From Telluria antibiotica (GTDB taxonomy: Bacteria; Pseudomonadota; Gammaproteobacteria; Burkholderiales; Burkholderiaceae_D): a stretch of 64,000 bases of DNA. The translations under genes were made by a program, and so were the position numbers. The notes below the pieces were generated by a model, which was given only the letters and a program-made list of their open reading frames with translations, was not told where the DNA came from and did not search any database. The stretch lies in contig NZ_JAAQOM010000012.1 of NCBI RefSeq assembly GCF_011682055.1, positions 186,001-250,000 on the forward strand. Reading direction: 5' to 3'. Shown piece by piece: positions 7,549 to 16,125 of this stretch (position 1 is its first letter; the number at the start of each line of letters is the position of its first letter).

Positions 7549-10500
7549 ATGATCCGCACCGGCAGCACTTCCCAAATCGTTCCGTATCACGTCGACGACC
7601 ATGCCACCACCGAAACACCGTCGACGACACCGGCCGCCGCGCCCCGCGCCCGCCGCGGCAGCGCGCCCGCACAACTGAACCGGTTGCCGACGCTGGCGCA
7701 ACTGATGCGCAGCGACAGCAGCGACAGCGGCAACCGCAGCAACCGCAGCAGCGCGGCCGTCCATCCGACGCCGCCGGCCGTCAGCGAGATCGAGGAAGTC
7801 GCGGAAACGCACCCGGCCCCGCCGCCCCCGCCGCCCGCAGCGGCGCCTGGCGCCGGCGCCACCCCGCGCCGGCCGACGGTCGACGACGTCGCCCACACGA
7901 TGCGCAATCCGGCCCCGAAGCACGTAGGCACACAGACGTCGAGCCTGTTCACGCGGGTGCGCACGCGGCCGGCCAAGGGCGTGCAGCTGCCGCAGACCGG
8001 TCCCGCGCTGGCGCCCGCGCAGCTGCCCCCGCGCATGCGGCCCGCGCCGCCGCCGCCGGCGCCGGGCCAGCCCTTGCCGAAAGGCCCGCTCGGCGCCGAC
8101 CGTAACAATTACCTCAAGACGATGCGCACTGTCGTCAAGCAGATCGCGCCCGAGGTGCCGGCGCCGGCCAAGACGGGCAAGCCGGCCGAGCCCATGGCGG
8201 CCCTGCACGACGAGGTCGCGCTGAAGGACCACGTCTGGAACATGTTCGCCCATCCGCGCAACCAGATGCAGTCGGCGGCGCGCCTGACCGTGCTGATCGA
8301 CCACCTGATGCCCGCGCTGGCGGGACCGGCCGCACCCAGCGGCAGCCATCTTCCGGCCGACCCGCCGGCCACCAGCTTCCCGTTCACCCAGCACCTGCTG
8401 GTGGGCGAGCACCTGGCGCAGGCATGCGCGCGCGATCCCGAGCGCGCGACGGCCGCCCTGGCGACGCTGTGCTCCGGGCCGCAGGTGGACGCGATGCTGC
8501 ACGCGCTGAAGTCCGGCACGCTGGAAGGGGCGGGGGTGGACGCGCTGCGCACGGCGGCCGGCCTGGCGTCCACGCACGCCGGCTTCCAGGCGCTGCTGAA
8601 GATGATGCAGCCGCCGCCCGCGCCCGAGCGCCAGGCCGGCATGCAGCGCCTGCTGACGGCGGCCGCCAAGGTGTCGGAAGAGCTCAAGCTCGTGCACGGC
8701 GACCCCTTGGCGCAGGCGGGCATGCACGCCACGCTGAAGGTGGCGACGGGTGCACCGGCCACGCTGGCGGAAACCGTGCTCGCCGTCGAGCTGCGCATGC
8801 ATGCGGCGCCCGCCGTCGAAGGCGCGAGCCCGTACGCGGCACTGCCGCCGGCCGACAAGGCGGCGGTGTTCGCGTGGAAGCAGGGCTTCCGCGAAAGCGG
8901 TCCGGGCACCGACCTGTCGAAGCTGCAGGGCCGTCTCGCCAAGTTCGGCAAATACGTGGCGCGCGCGGCCAAGCACGACAAGAACAGCGCGGTGAAGCTG
9001 GACGTGCGCAAGCCGGCCACCGCCGTACCGTTCGTGAAGGCGCAGGCAAAGCTGGCGATGGCCGGCGTGCACAACGCCTTCGGCCGCAAGAAGTCGCCGA
9101 TCGATCCCCTGCGCTCGATGGGCGTCAACAACGCCGCGCAGGGTCACCCGGACGACAACATGACGGCGCTCGACAAGCACGTCGGCACTGCCATGACGAC
9201 CCTGAGCGAGCACCTCGCGGCGCACCTGCCGAGGACTGGCGCGGATGCGGACGCGCACGCGCTGGCCACGCCGGGCACGCCGCTGGCGCCCGCGGTGGAG
9301 CGCGGCGCGCTGCTGCACTACGTGACCGCCACGATGGAGCAGACGCGCCCGCTCGGTCACGTGCTCGACAAGAACGCGCTGATGCAGGTGGCACTGGACA
9401 TCGCCGCCCGGCACGGCGTGCCGGAAAGCGGCGTGCAGGCGCTGGCCGCCAAGCTGACGCACTGGGAAGGCAAGAGCGTGACGTTGGAGAACGTGCGCGC
9501 GTGGGCCAAGGAAGGCGGCCTGCACGAGTCCGAACCGGCGCCGGAAGGTAGCCCGACGGCCAACCGGGAGACGGCATTCGGCGCCGCCATGCGCAAGGCC
9601 GCCACCCTCGTCGACCCGGCCAACACCAAGCCGGCCGACCTGACCCCGGAAGGCGTGCAGGCGTTCGTACGCACCTTCATGCAGGAACACCAGTGGGGCG
9701 CCGCGGTCACCGCGTCGAGTGGCGGCACGCTGGGCGTGAACACCAATGCGGTGTCGATCGCGCTGAAGAAGGCGTCCGAGCAGTTTACGGCGGCGCTGTC
9801 CGGCTGGACCGTGAAGGCGTCGGTGACGCCGGTGGCCGACGTGCGCGTCCTGCACGCCAACAATGCCGTGTTCAGCTTCGGCACGAGTCATCACGGCGCC
9901 GAAGTGTTCCTCGGCACCCAGCGCCAGGTCGCCGGCGGCCTCGGTGGCGGCATCGCGACGTCGCTGCGCAAGGGCTTCTCGAAATTCGGGCTGCAGGGCG
10001 GCGGTGCCGCGACCGTGACGCCGCTCGCGGGCGACACGACGCGCGTGCGCGGCGTGATGGTGCGCACGATGCGCGAAGAGAATCCGAACGGCGAAGGCTG
10101 GAATGCCGGCAAGTCGCGCGACGAGATGGTCAAGTTCATCGACACCATGTTCGCCCTCGCCAAGGGCCCGGACGGCGCCAAGCTGGATCCGGCGCGGACG
10201 TGGGAACATCTCGCGAGCGAATTCCTCGACAGTGACACGCTGTCGATCGGCTGGCAATCGCAGTCCGCCAACAGCCTGCACCACACGGCCACCGGGTCGG
10301 TCAACGCGCGCGCCGTGGGCATCGCGTCGGACAAGCCGTTCGAGTCCGCGGGCGTGAGCGCCGCGGCCAGCATCACCGCCGACCTCACGTCGAAAGCCAT
10401 GAACCGCCGTACCGAGACCACGGGCGACCACCGCATGATCCGCAATAACGAGCTGTCGCGCTTCCAGGTGAACGCCACCGTGAGCGGTTCCACGGTCGTG

Positions 10501-11226
10501 CCGACGATTCCCTTGGCCGGCGGCAGCGGCACGTTCGCGCCGGGCACCACGACGGACCCGACGTCCGAAACGTTGAACCGTCCGATTCCGATGTTCGGCA
10601 AGCAGATGAATCTCAGCCTCGTGGACAAGGGCGTCAACACGACGTTCCGCGCGCTCGTCGACAACGGCCGCCTGTCCGAGACCTATACGCTGCGCGAAGT
10701 CGATTACCGCGACGCCGCCCAGTTCAAGGCGATGGTGGCCGAGCCGGGCCGCCACGAACAGCTCGAGCGCGTGTTCGTGGCCGCGCACGGGCCGGAAGAG
10801 GGGCCGCAGGAGATGCAGAAATTCATGTCCCGCGTCGAGAACTGGGCGGGTCCCGGCCAGCGCTACGCGGTGCGTTCGCGCCTGCGCGCGGACGTGCGCA
10901 AGGGTCTCGACGAGAGCGCCGCGCTGGCCTCGGTCATCCACGCACGCAACCCGGACGATCCGCGCCTCGCGCAGATCTCGCAGCACATGATGGCGCGCCT
11001 GAGCGACGAGCATTCGTGGGTGCCGATGCAGATGCAGGCGATCGAGTCGCAGAGCGCCGCCGACGTGCGCGGCCTGAATTTCGGCGTCGTCTCCATGGCC
11101 AGCCGCACGGTGAACACGGACCGCGAACTGTACGCGACGGCGGCGCCGCCGGACGTCGTGCGCGCGTGGGCCCGGCAGCCCGCGCCGCACGCCCCATCGT
11201 CCGACCACGAACCCGGAGCCGTGTGA
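7549..11226 (+). CDS. Large candidate type III effector (possibly AWR/RipA-like)
   Basis: 1225 residues. The ATG at 7549 follows GAGGAG. There is no signal peptide and no membrane segment. The first ~180 residues are Ser/Pro/Ala-rich and disordered (HPAPPPPPPAA, PPPPAPGQPLP), as in many type III substrates; the remainder is predicted to be folded and largely helical. The C-terminal third has a Gly-rich stretch (GGLGGGIATSLRKGF, LQGGGAATVTPLAGDTTRVRGV) and ends in an Ala/Pro tail. The size and the C-terminal pattern recall the AWR (RipA) effectors of Ralstonia, but I see no AWR triad and cannot confirm it. An hrpII box precedes it, an SctC gene is upstream, and a lytic transglycosylase overlaps its stop. 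A toxin of another kind or a surface protein cannot be excluded. Confidence 0.6.
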   Translation: MIRTGSTSQIVPYHVDDHATTETPSTTPAAAPRARRGSAPAQLNRLPTLAQLMRSDSSDSGNRSNRSSAAVHPTPPAVSEIEEVAETHPAPPPPPPAAAPGAGATPRRPTVDDVAHTMRNPAPKHVGTQTSSLFTRVRTRPAKGVQLPQTGPALAPAQLPPRMRPAPPPPAPGQPLPKGPLGADRNNYLKTMRTVVKQIAPEVPAPAKTGKPAEPMAALHDEVALKDHVWNMFAHPRNQMQSAARLTVLIDHLMPALAGPAAPSGSHLPADPPATSFPFTQHLLVGEHLAQACARDPERATAALATLCSGPQVDAMLHALKSGTLEGAGVDALRTAAGLASTHAGFQALLKMMQPPPAPERQAGMQRLLTAAAKVSEELKLVHGDPLAQAGMHATLKVATGAPATLAETVLAVELRMHAAPAVEGASPYAALPPADKAAVFAWKQGFRESGPGTDLSKLQGRLAKFGKYVARAAKHDKNSAVKLDVRKPATAVPFVKAQAKLAMAGVHNAFGRKKSPIDPLRSMGVNNAAQGHPDDNMTALDKHVGTAMTTLSEHLAAHLPRTGADADAHALATPGTPLAPAVERGALLHYVTATMEQTRPLGHVLDKNALMQVALDIAARHGVPESGVQALAAKLTHWEGKSVTLENVRAWAKEGGLHESEPAPEGSPTANRETAFGAAMRKAATLVDPANTKPADLTPEGVQAFVRTFMQEHQWGAAVTASSGGTLGVNTNAVSIALKKASEQFTAALSGWTVKASVTPVADVRVLHANNAVFSFGTSHHGAEVFLGTQRQVAGGLGGGIATSLRKGFSKFGLQGGGAATVTPLAGDTTRVRGVMVRTMREENPNGEGWNAGKSRDEMVKFIDTMFALAKGPDGAKLDPARTWEHLASEFLDSDTLSIGWQSQSANSLHHTATGSVNARAVGIASDKPFESAGVSAAASITADLTSKAMNRRTETTGDHRMIRNNELSRFQVNATVSGSTVVPTIPLAGGSGTFAPGTTTDPTSETLNRPIPMFGKQMNLSLVDKGVNTTFRALVDNGRLSETYTLREVDYRDAAQFKAMVAEPGRHEQLERVFVAAHGPEEGPQEMQKFMSRVENWAGPGQRYAVRSRLRADVRKGLDESAALASVIHARNPDDPRLAQISQHMMARLSDEHSWVPMQMQAIESQSAADVRGLNFGVVSMASRTVNTDRELYATAAPPDVVRAWARQPAPHAPSSDHEPGAV

Positions 11227-11645
11227 TGCGCCGCCTCGTCGCGCTTGCCGTGTGCGTCGGGGCGTGGGCGCCCGCACATGCCGACTGCTTCGACGAGGCG
11301 GCCGCCTACCAGCACGTCAATCCGGCCGTGCTGCGCGCCATCGCGTGGCAGGAATCGCACGGCCGCGGCGACGCGCTGCACCGCAACGCCAACGGCTCCG
11401 TCGACTACGGCCTCATGCAGATCAACTCGGTCCACGCGGGCGAACTGCGGCGCTGGGGCATCGCCCCGTCCCGGCTGATGGAGCCGTGCGTCGGGGTCTA
11501 CGTCGCCGCCTGGCACTTGCGCAAGATGATGCTCAAGTACGGCAACACGTGGGACGCGGTCGGCGCCTATCACTCCGAGACGCCGGCGGAGCGCGCACGT
11601 TACCAGGCGTCGATCCGGCGCATCGTCGAAGCGCACGGCGGCTGA
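11226..11645 (+). CDS. Type III-associated lytic transglycosylase (IagB/IpgF/HpaH-like)
   Basis: 139 residues with a signal peptide (about 1-19, cut before DCFDEAA). It has the SLT lysozyme-like fold: the catalytic Glu43 in AIAWQESHGRG, NGSVDYGLMQINS, and the helix CVGVYVAAWHLRKMMLKYGNTWDAVGAYHSE (cited in part). The short length and N-terminal Cys are typical of IagB/IpgF/HpaH, which open the peptidoglycan to let an injectisome pass. The ATG at 11226 overlaps the last base of the effector stop (TGATG), so the two are translationally coupled and share the hrpII-box promoter. Such a tight pairing supports the type III assignment of the upstream gene. Confidence 0.87.
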   Translation: MRRLVALAVCVGAWAPAHADCFDEAAAYQHVNPAVLRAIAWQESHGRGDALHRNANGSVDYGLMQINSVHAGELRRWGIAPSRLMEPCVGVYVAAWHLRKMMLKYGNTWDAVGAYHSETPAERARYQASIRRIVEAHGG

Positions 11646-11650
11646 GCCGC

Positions 11651-11674
11651 TTCGCGCCGCAGCGCGCGGCTTCG
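11651..11674 (+). promoter_or_regulatory. hrpII box (TTCG-N16-TTCG) before the two-gene module
   Basis: TTCG at 11651-11654 and 11671-11674, with 16 bases between. CGCTACGCTGG at 11704-11714 matches the -10 region of the 7458 promoter at 10 of 11 bases and begins 30 bases after the box. Both second half-sites continue TTCGTT followed by a CCGCGCG run, so the two promoters look homologous. The next gene starts at 11773. Confidence 0.72.
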
Positions 11675-11772
11675 TTCCGCGCGCAGGCCCGCCGCGCCGC
11701 GGCCGCTACGCTGGAACGGGCTCTTCGCGGGCCCGGCGGAATCCAATTTCAACTCGCAGAAAGGCAATCAAC

Positions 11773-13095
11773 ATGAGCTTCAAGAGCTTCTTCAAACATC
11801 TGGGCCATGCGATCGAGCATGCGGCCAAGGACGTCGTGCACGGCGTCGAAAACATCGCCAAGGACGCGGTCCACGCCGGCGAGGCGGCCATCCACATGGC
11901 GGACGACGTCGCCCACGGCAGGTTCAAGGCGGCCCTCAACGACGCGGTGCGCTGCGCGCAGTGCAGCGTCAAGGCATTCACCGAACTCCCGAAGACGGAA
12001 ATCGAGGCGATCTGCGACGCCACCACCGACATGCACCTGAATAAGTCGCTCGACAAGATGGCGCAGAAGGTCAAGGGCTTCGAGGACAAGGCGGTCGACT
12101 TCGAACGCAACGTCGCCGACAAGATGGTCCAGGACGTGGCCGACGCGGTTGAGGGTACGGTGAACGGCACCATCAATGCCGCCAAGGACATCGCCTCGGG
12201 CGATTTCCGTAAGGCCTGTGGCGACGTCCTGGGCGTGGCCGGCGAAGCCGTGTCGCTCGCCTGCGACCTGACGCCCGAGGGCATGGCGGCAAACGCGGTG
12301 GTCGGCGCCATGGAGGCCGGCCACGTCGGCAACTCGGCGGTGCAGGGCTTCGTGGGCGACATCGTCGGTGGTCCGAAGGGCCTGTTCAAGCGCGCGGCGG
12401 AAAGCGGCGCGGGACTCGCGGCCGGCGCGGCCGCGAACGAGGTGGCCCAGAAGATCGGCTCGGTCCCCGGCGGGGACGCGGGCGCGGCCGCGGCGGGCGG
12501 CACGGTACTGGCGGCCGGTGCGGCGGCCCCGCTGGCGGCGGACGCGCTGTCGGGCCGTCATCGCCATCGCGGCGGCGGCGCGGACGCCGGCCATGACCCG
12601 GCCGGCCGCCGGGGTGCGCCGAACGCCGACGCCGGCAACGGCCCGGACGCGGGCACTCTCCACACGTCGGAAAAGCTCGCCGACACGGGTGCCGGCAAGG
12701 GCACGGACAAGACGGCCTGCAAGGGCACCGACAAGGCCGCCGACGCGAGCGGCGACAAGGACGCGGGCAAGGGTGCCGACAAAGGCACCGACAAGGTCGC
12801 GGACAAGGACGCGGGGAAGGACGCAGGCAAGGACGCAGGCAAGGACGCCGACAAGCGCAAGGACAAGGACGGCGCCAACGGCAGCGACGCCGCGCAGGCC
12901 GGCGCGGACGTCGGCGCCGGCGCCGGCGCGTATGGCGCCGCCGGCGCGGACATCGGCGCGGCGCAGGCATCGGCATACGCCACCATGGCGGCCCAGGATG
13001 CGATCGCCCGCATCCAGAACGCGATCGCCCTGAACCAGGCCAAGAACCAGGTCGAGGACGAACTGGGCAAGGGCGTCAAGGCGCTGTCGCAATAA
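11773..13095 (+). CDS. Putative secreted protein with KD-repeat region and shared C-terminal module
   Basis: 440 residues; I do not recognise a family. Residues 1-~190 are amphipathic helix with many His/Asp/Lys (FKHLGHAIEHAAKDVVHGVENIAKD). An Ala/Gly-rich, possibly membrane-active stretch follows (~200-255). Residues ~285-365 are low-complexity, with repeated GKGTDK, DAGKDAGKDAGK and DADK units. The last 42 residues (399-440) begin ASAYATMAAQ and end LGKGVKALSQ. This tail matches the end of the next gene's product at 30 of 42 positions. There is no signal peptide. The gene has its own hrpII box and follows the effector/transglycosylase pair, so a type III-secreted helper or translocator is a reasonable hypothesis, not a demonstrated function. 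Confidence 0.6.
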   Translation: MSFKSFFKHLGHAIEHAAKDVVHGVENIAKDAVHAGEAAIHMADDVAHGRFKAALNDAVRCAQCSVKAFTELPKTEIEAICDATTDMHLNKSLDKMAQKVKGFEDKAVDFERNVADKMVQDVADAVEGTVNGTINAAKDIASGDFRKACGDVLGVAGEAVSLACDLTPEGMAANAVVGAMEAGHVGNSAVQGFVGDIVGGPKGLFKRAAESGAGLAAGAAANEVAQKIGSVPGGDAGAAAAGGTVLAAGAAAPLAADALSGRHRHRGGGADAGHDPAGRRGAPNADAGNGPDAGTLHTSEKLADTGAGKGTDKTACKGTDKAADASGDKDAGKGADKGTDKVADKDAGKDAGKDAGKDADKRKDKDGANGSDAAQAGADVGAGAGAYGAAGADIGAAQASAYATMAAQDAIARIQNAIALNQAKNQVEDELGKGVKALSQ

Positions 13096-13159
13096 CGGCA
13101 ACCCGTCCGGCGCGGCCAGCGAAGTCCGCGCCGTCAAATGTCAACCAGGGAGGACCATC

Positions 13160-13552
13160 ATGACCATCAATCGCATCGGCGCGCCGTCCGCGGGGACGAT
13201 CGGCGCGCACGCGGCACCCGGACCGGCGCCGGCCAGCGCGCCCGCTGCCGGCGCCACCGCGCGACCCGCGCGCGCGGCCGTCACCGGACCGCTGGCCCGG
13301 CTGGCGCCGCCCGCAGTCCGGACCGGCAACACGGGAGGTGCCGGCTCGGCGCCTCGCCAGCTGCGCCCGCCGCCGCGGGGACTTGCGCCCGCGTCCGCCG
13401 GCAACGACATGGCGGCCATGCAGGCGTCCGCGCTCGCCACCATGGCCGCGCAGAATGCGCTGGCCCAGATCCAGAACCAGATTGCCGTCAACCAGTCGAA
13501 GAACGCAGTCATCGAGGAACTGGGAAAAGGCCTCAAGTCGCTGTCGCAGTAA
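13160..13552 (+). CDS. Small Ala/Pro-rich protein with the shared C-terminal module
   Basis: 130 residues. The ATG at 13160 follows GGGAGGA. Residues 1-~80 are a disordered Ala/Pro/Arg stretch (APASAPAAGATARPARA). Residues 89-130 begin ASALATMAAQ and end LGKGLKSLSQ, a predicted amphipathic helix rich in Gln, Asn and Ala that aligns without gaps to residues 399-440 of the upstream protein (30/42 identical). The gene starts 64 bases after the upstream stop, in the same orientation, and is probably co-transcribed from the hrpII promoter at 11651. A shared C-terminal tag on an unrelated disordered carrier suggests a docking, secretion or self-assembly signal. No family is recognised. Confidence 0.6.
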   Translation: MTINRIGAPSAGTIGAHAAPGPAPASAPAAGATARPARAAVTGPLARLAPPAVRTGNTGGAGSAPRQLRPPPRGLAPASAGNDMAAMQASALATMAAQNALAQIQNQIAVNQSKNAVIEELGKGLKSLSQ

Positions 13553-13687
13553 CCCTTCCAAGTTTTCATACGGCGCCCAGCCGGACCCTCTGGATTTCGG
13601 TACGGCCAGGGCCGCCATCAGTTAGTTTCTCCAGAAAAACTCCTTCCAAATCATAGGGTTGCCGGAACAAATGTCTGGCAGCCATTC

Positions 13688-13702
13688 TGGCATGTGTATT
13701 GC
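13688..13702 (+). promoter_or_regulatory. Sigma-54 promoter of dctA
   Basis: TGGCATG-N4-TTGC: the -24 GG is at 13689-13690 and the -12 GC at 13701-13702, with the canonical 10 bases between. The predicted transcript starts near 13713, upstream of the TTG start at 13780 and downstream of the longer in-frame start at 13699, which supports the shorter protein. The sigma-54 activator DctD is encoded at 17998. The region 13553-13687 holds no gene. Confidence 0.68.
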
Positions 13703-13779
13703 TGTTGTCCGTACACCCGGTGCCCCCCGCCGGTCATGACAACACGCGGCGCAGCAAGCGCCTCGATCTGGAGATTAAA

Positions 13780-15051
13780 TTGAAGAAGACACGCCCCCTG
13801 ACCCTGTACATCCTGATCGCGATGGTACTGGGTGTCGCCGTTGGTTACGGTTGCCATGAAACCGTCGCGGACAAGCAGATCAGTGCCGACATCGCGGCAC
13901 ACGTTTCCATCGTCACCGATGTGTTCCTCCGCCTGATCAAGATGATCATCTCGCTGCTCGTGTTCTCGACGCTGACGGTCGGCATCGCGCACATGGGCGA
14001 CGGCCGCGCCGCCGGCCGCATCGGCGTCAAGGCCATGGGGTGGTTCGTCATCGCCTCGCTGACGTCGCTGAGCCTCGGCATGATCCTGTCCAACGTGATG
14101 CAGCTGGGTGCGCACCTGAACCTGCCGCTGCCGCCGGTCGATGCCGCCACCGGGCTGAAGACGTCGGCGTTCACCTTGAAGGACTTCGTCGTCCACCTCG
14201 TGCCGAAGTCGCCGATCGAGGCGATGGCCAACAACGAGATCCTGCAAGTGCTCGTGTTCTCGCTGTTCTTCGGCGGCGCGCTGGGCGCGCTGGGTCAGTC
14301 GGCGTCGGGCCTCACCGCCGTCATCGACCAGCTGGCGCAGGTCATGCTGCGCATCACGGGCGTCATCATGAACCTGGCGCCGCTGGCCGTGTTCGCCGCG
14401 ATGACGTCGGTCATCACCACGAACGGCCTGGGCATCCTCGTCACGTTCGCGAAGTTCATGGGCGGCTTCTACCTGGGCCTCGTATGCCTGTGGCTGCTGC
14501 TGATCCTGGGCGGCTCGCTGTTCATCGGCAAGCGCGTGCTGCGCCTGCTGGTGCTGATCCGCGAACCGTTCCTGCTCGCGTTCTCGACCGCGAGCTCGGA
14601 AGCGGCGTATCCGAAGTTGCTGCTGGCGCTGGACCAGTTCGGCGTGCAGCGCAAGATCTCCAGCTTCGTGCTGCCGATGGGGTACTCGTTCAACCTGGAC
14701 GGCTCGATGATGTACTGCACGTTCGCCGTCCTGTTCATCACGCAGGCGTACGGCATCGACCTGTCGCTGGGCACGCAGATCACCATGCTCCTGCTGCTGA
14801 TGCTGACGTCGAAGGGCATGGCCGGCGTGCCGCGCGCGTCGCTCGTCGTGATCGCCGCCACCCTGAACCAGTTCCACATCCCCGAAGCGGGCCTGCTGCT
14901 GCTGATGGGCATCGACCAGTTCCTCGACATGGGCCGCTCGGCCACCAACGCGGTCGGCAACGCCATCGCCACGGCCGTCGTCGCGAACTGGGAAGACGCG
15001 CTGGAGACGTCGCCGCAACAGGTCGCCCCGGTCGCGGCGCAGGTCGGCTGA
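13780..15051 (+). CDS. dctA: C4-dicarboxylate:cation symporter DctA
   Basis: 423 residues of the DAACS family (PF00375), with about eight membrane helices plus re-entrant loops. Visible signatures are VFLRLIKMIISLLVFSTL, the serine-rich AFSTASSEAAYPKL hairpin, PMGYSFNLDGSMMY and the transport-site helix SKGMAGVPRASLVV (substrate Arg in this family). It imports succinate, fumarate and malate with cations across the inner membrane. The start is taken as TTG at 13780, preceded by CTGGAGA and followed by KKTRPLTLYILIA; the nearest in-frame alternative lies before the predicted transcript start. It is followed by a porin and by dctB/dctD, and preceded by a sigma-54 promoter, so it is most likely induced by external dicarboxylate through DctB-DctD. 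Confidence 0.9.
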   Translation: MKKTRPLTLYILIAMVLGVAVGYGCHETVADKQISADIAAHVSIVTDVFLRLIKMIISLLVFSTLTVGIAHMGDGRAAGRIGVKAMGWFVIASLTSLSLGMILSNVMQLGAHLNLPLPPVDAATGLKTSAFTLKDFVVHLVPKSPIEAMANNEILQVLVFSLFFGGALGALGQSASGLTAVIDQLAQVMLRITGVIMNLAPLAVFAAMTSVITTNGLGILVTFAKFMGGFYLGLVCLWLLLILGGSLFIGKRVLRLLVLIREPFLLAFSTASSEAAYPKLLLALDQFGVQRKISSFVLPMGYSFNLDGSMMYCTFAVLFITQAYGIDLSLGTQITMLLLLMLTSKGMAGVPRASLVVIAATLNQFHIPEAGLLLLMGIDQFLDMGRSATNAVGNAIATAVVANWEDALETSPQQVAPVAAQVG

Positions 15052-15100
15052 CCGTCCGTACGACCCGCACACAACGATCACACAACCAATGGAGACTTGC

Positions 15101-16096
15101 TTGAAATATCGATATATCGCCGGCGCCTGCGCGCTGAGCCTGACCGCTGCCTGCGTCCAGGCGCAATCCCTGGTGAAAGTCTATGGCGTGGCCGATGCCG
15201 GCATCGTGCTGGAACGGGGCGGCCCGGCCGGCTCGATGGACAACGTCAGCAGCGGCGTGGCGTCCGGTTCGCGCCTGGGCTTCAAGGGCAAGGAAGACCT
15301 CGGCGACGGCTTGAGCGCGTTCTTCGTGCTGGAAAACGGCATCGGGATGGACACCGGCAAGGCGGGGCAGGGCGGCCTGCTGTTCGGGCGCCAGGCCCTC
15401 GTGGGCCTGTCCGGCGCCGCCGGCTCGATCAGCCTCGGCCGCCAGTACGCCCCTTACTACAAGGCCTTGCGCGACATCGCCGACCCGTTCTGCACGGGTC
15501 TCGCCGGCAATGCGCAGAACATCTTCTCGACGCTGACCCGCGTCGACAACTCGGTCGATTACCAGTCGCCGAAGTGGCACGACCTGCAGGCCGAGGTGCT
15601 GTACGGCGCGGGCGAAGTGGCCGGCGACACGGCGAAGCACCGTACCATCGGCGCGTCCGCCACGTACGAGGCCGGCCCGCTGACCGTCGTGCTGGCGCAC
15701 CACCAGCAGGGCGACATGGCCGGCGTCGCGCACAGCCGCAACACGATGCTGGTCGGCCGCTACCGCTACGGCGACGTCGTCTTCCACGGCGCCTACTCGC
15801 GTAACCGCGACCTGCTGGGCAACCCCAGCCGCGATGCGCTCGTGGGCGTGGCCGTGCGCATGGGGCCGGGTCGCTGGCTCGCGTCGCTCATGGCGCACCG
15901 CGATGACTTCGGCCGCGACGCGCAGGCCCGCCAGGCGGCTATCGGCTACGAGTACAGCCTGAGCCAGCGCACGGACCTGTACGCGGCCTATGGCCACATC
16001 GTCAACCGCGACGGCGCCAACTACCATGTCGGCAACGCCACCGACAGCGGTACCGGTACCACCGGCATCAACCTTGGAGTCCGCCATGTGTTCTAA
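15101..16096 (+). CDS. Porin_4-type outer-membrane porin of the dicarboxylate module
   Basis: 331 residues from TTG 15101, which sits five bases after GGAGA (15091-15095); the ATG at 15089 overlaps that site and is a less likely start. Signal peptide YIAGACALSLTAACVQAQ, then the usual porin opening SLVKVYGVADAGIVLERGG, loop pattern GSRLGFKGKEDLGDGLSAFFVLENG and a C-terminal beta strand ending in Phe (GINLGVRHVF). It forms a trimeric beta-barrel for small anionic solutes. It is 49 bases after dctA and 29 bases before dctB, so it probably provides outer-membrane entry for the dicarboxylates taken up by DctA. Confidence 0.87.
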   Translation: MKYRYIAGACALSLTAACVQAQSLVKVYGVADAGIVLERGGPAGSMDNVSSGVASGSRLGFKGKEDLGDGLSAFFVLENGIGMDTGKAGQGGLLFGRQALVGLSGAAGSISLGRQYAPYYKALRDIADPFCTGLAGNAQNIFSTLTRVDNSVDYQSPKWHDLQAEVLYGAGEVAGDTAKHRTIGASATYEAGPLTVVLAHHQQGDMAGVAHSRNTMLVGRYRYGDVVFHGAYSRNRDLLGNPSRDALVGVAVRMGPGRWLASLMAHRDDFGRDAQARQAAIGYEYSLSQRTDLYAAYGHIVNRDGANYHVGNATDSGTGTTGINLGVRHVF

Positions 16097-16125
16097 TTGC
16101 ACTCGTTGACTCTTCCAGGACCCCC

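Noticed and set aside
7549..11226. Naming the large protein AvrE/DspE
   Set aside because: It is shorter than AvrE-family effectors (about 1700-1800 residues) and shows no WxxxE/ERMS-type endings that I can identify.
7084..11277. 1397-residue open frame on the minus strand opposite the candidate effector
   Set aside because: His/Arg/Gly-rich composition typical of a GC-rich antisense shadow; the plus-strand frame has a ribosome site, an hrpII box and a coupled downstream gene.
15089..15100. ATG 15089 as porin start
   Set aside because: It overlaps the GGAGA ribosome site; TTG 15101 has correct spacing and gives a normal signal peptide.
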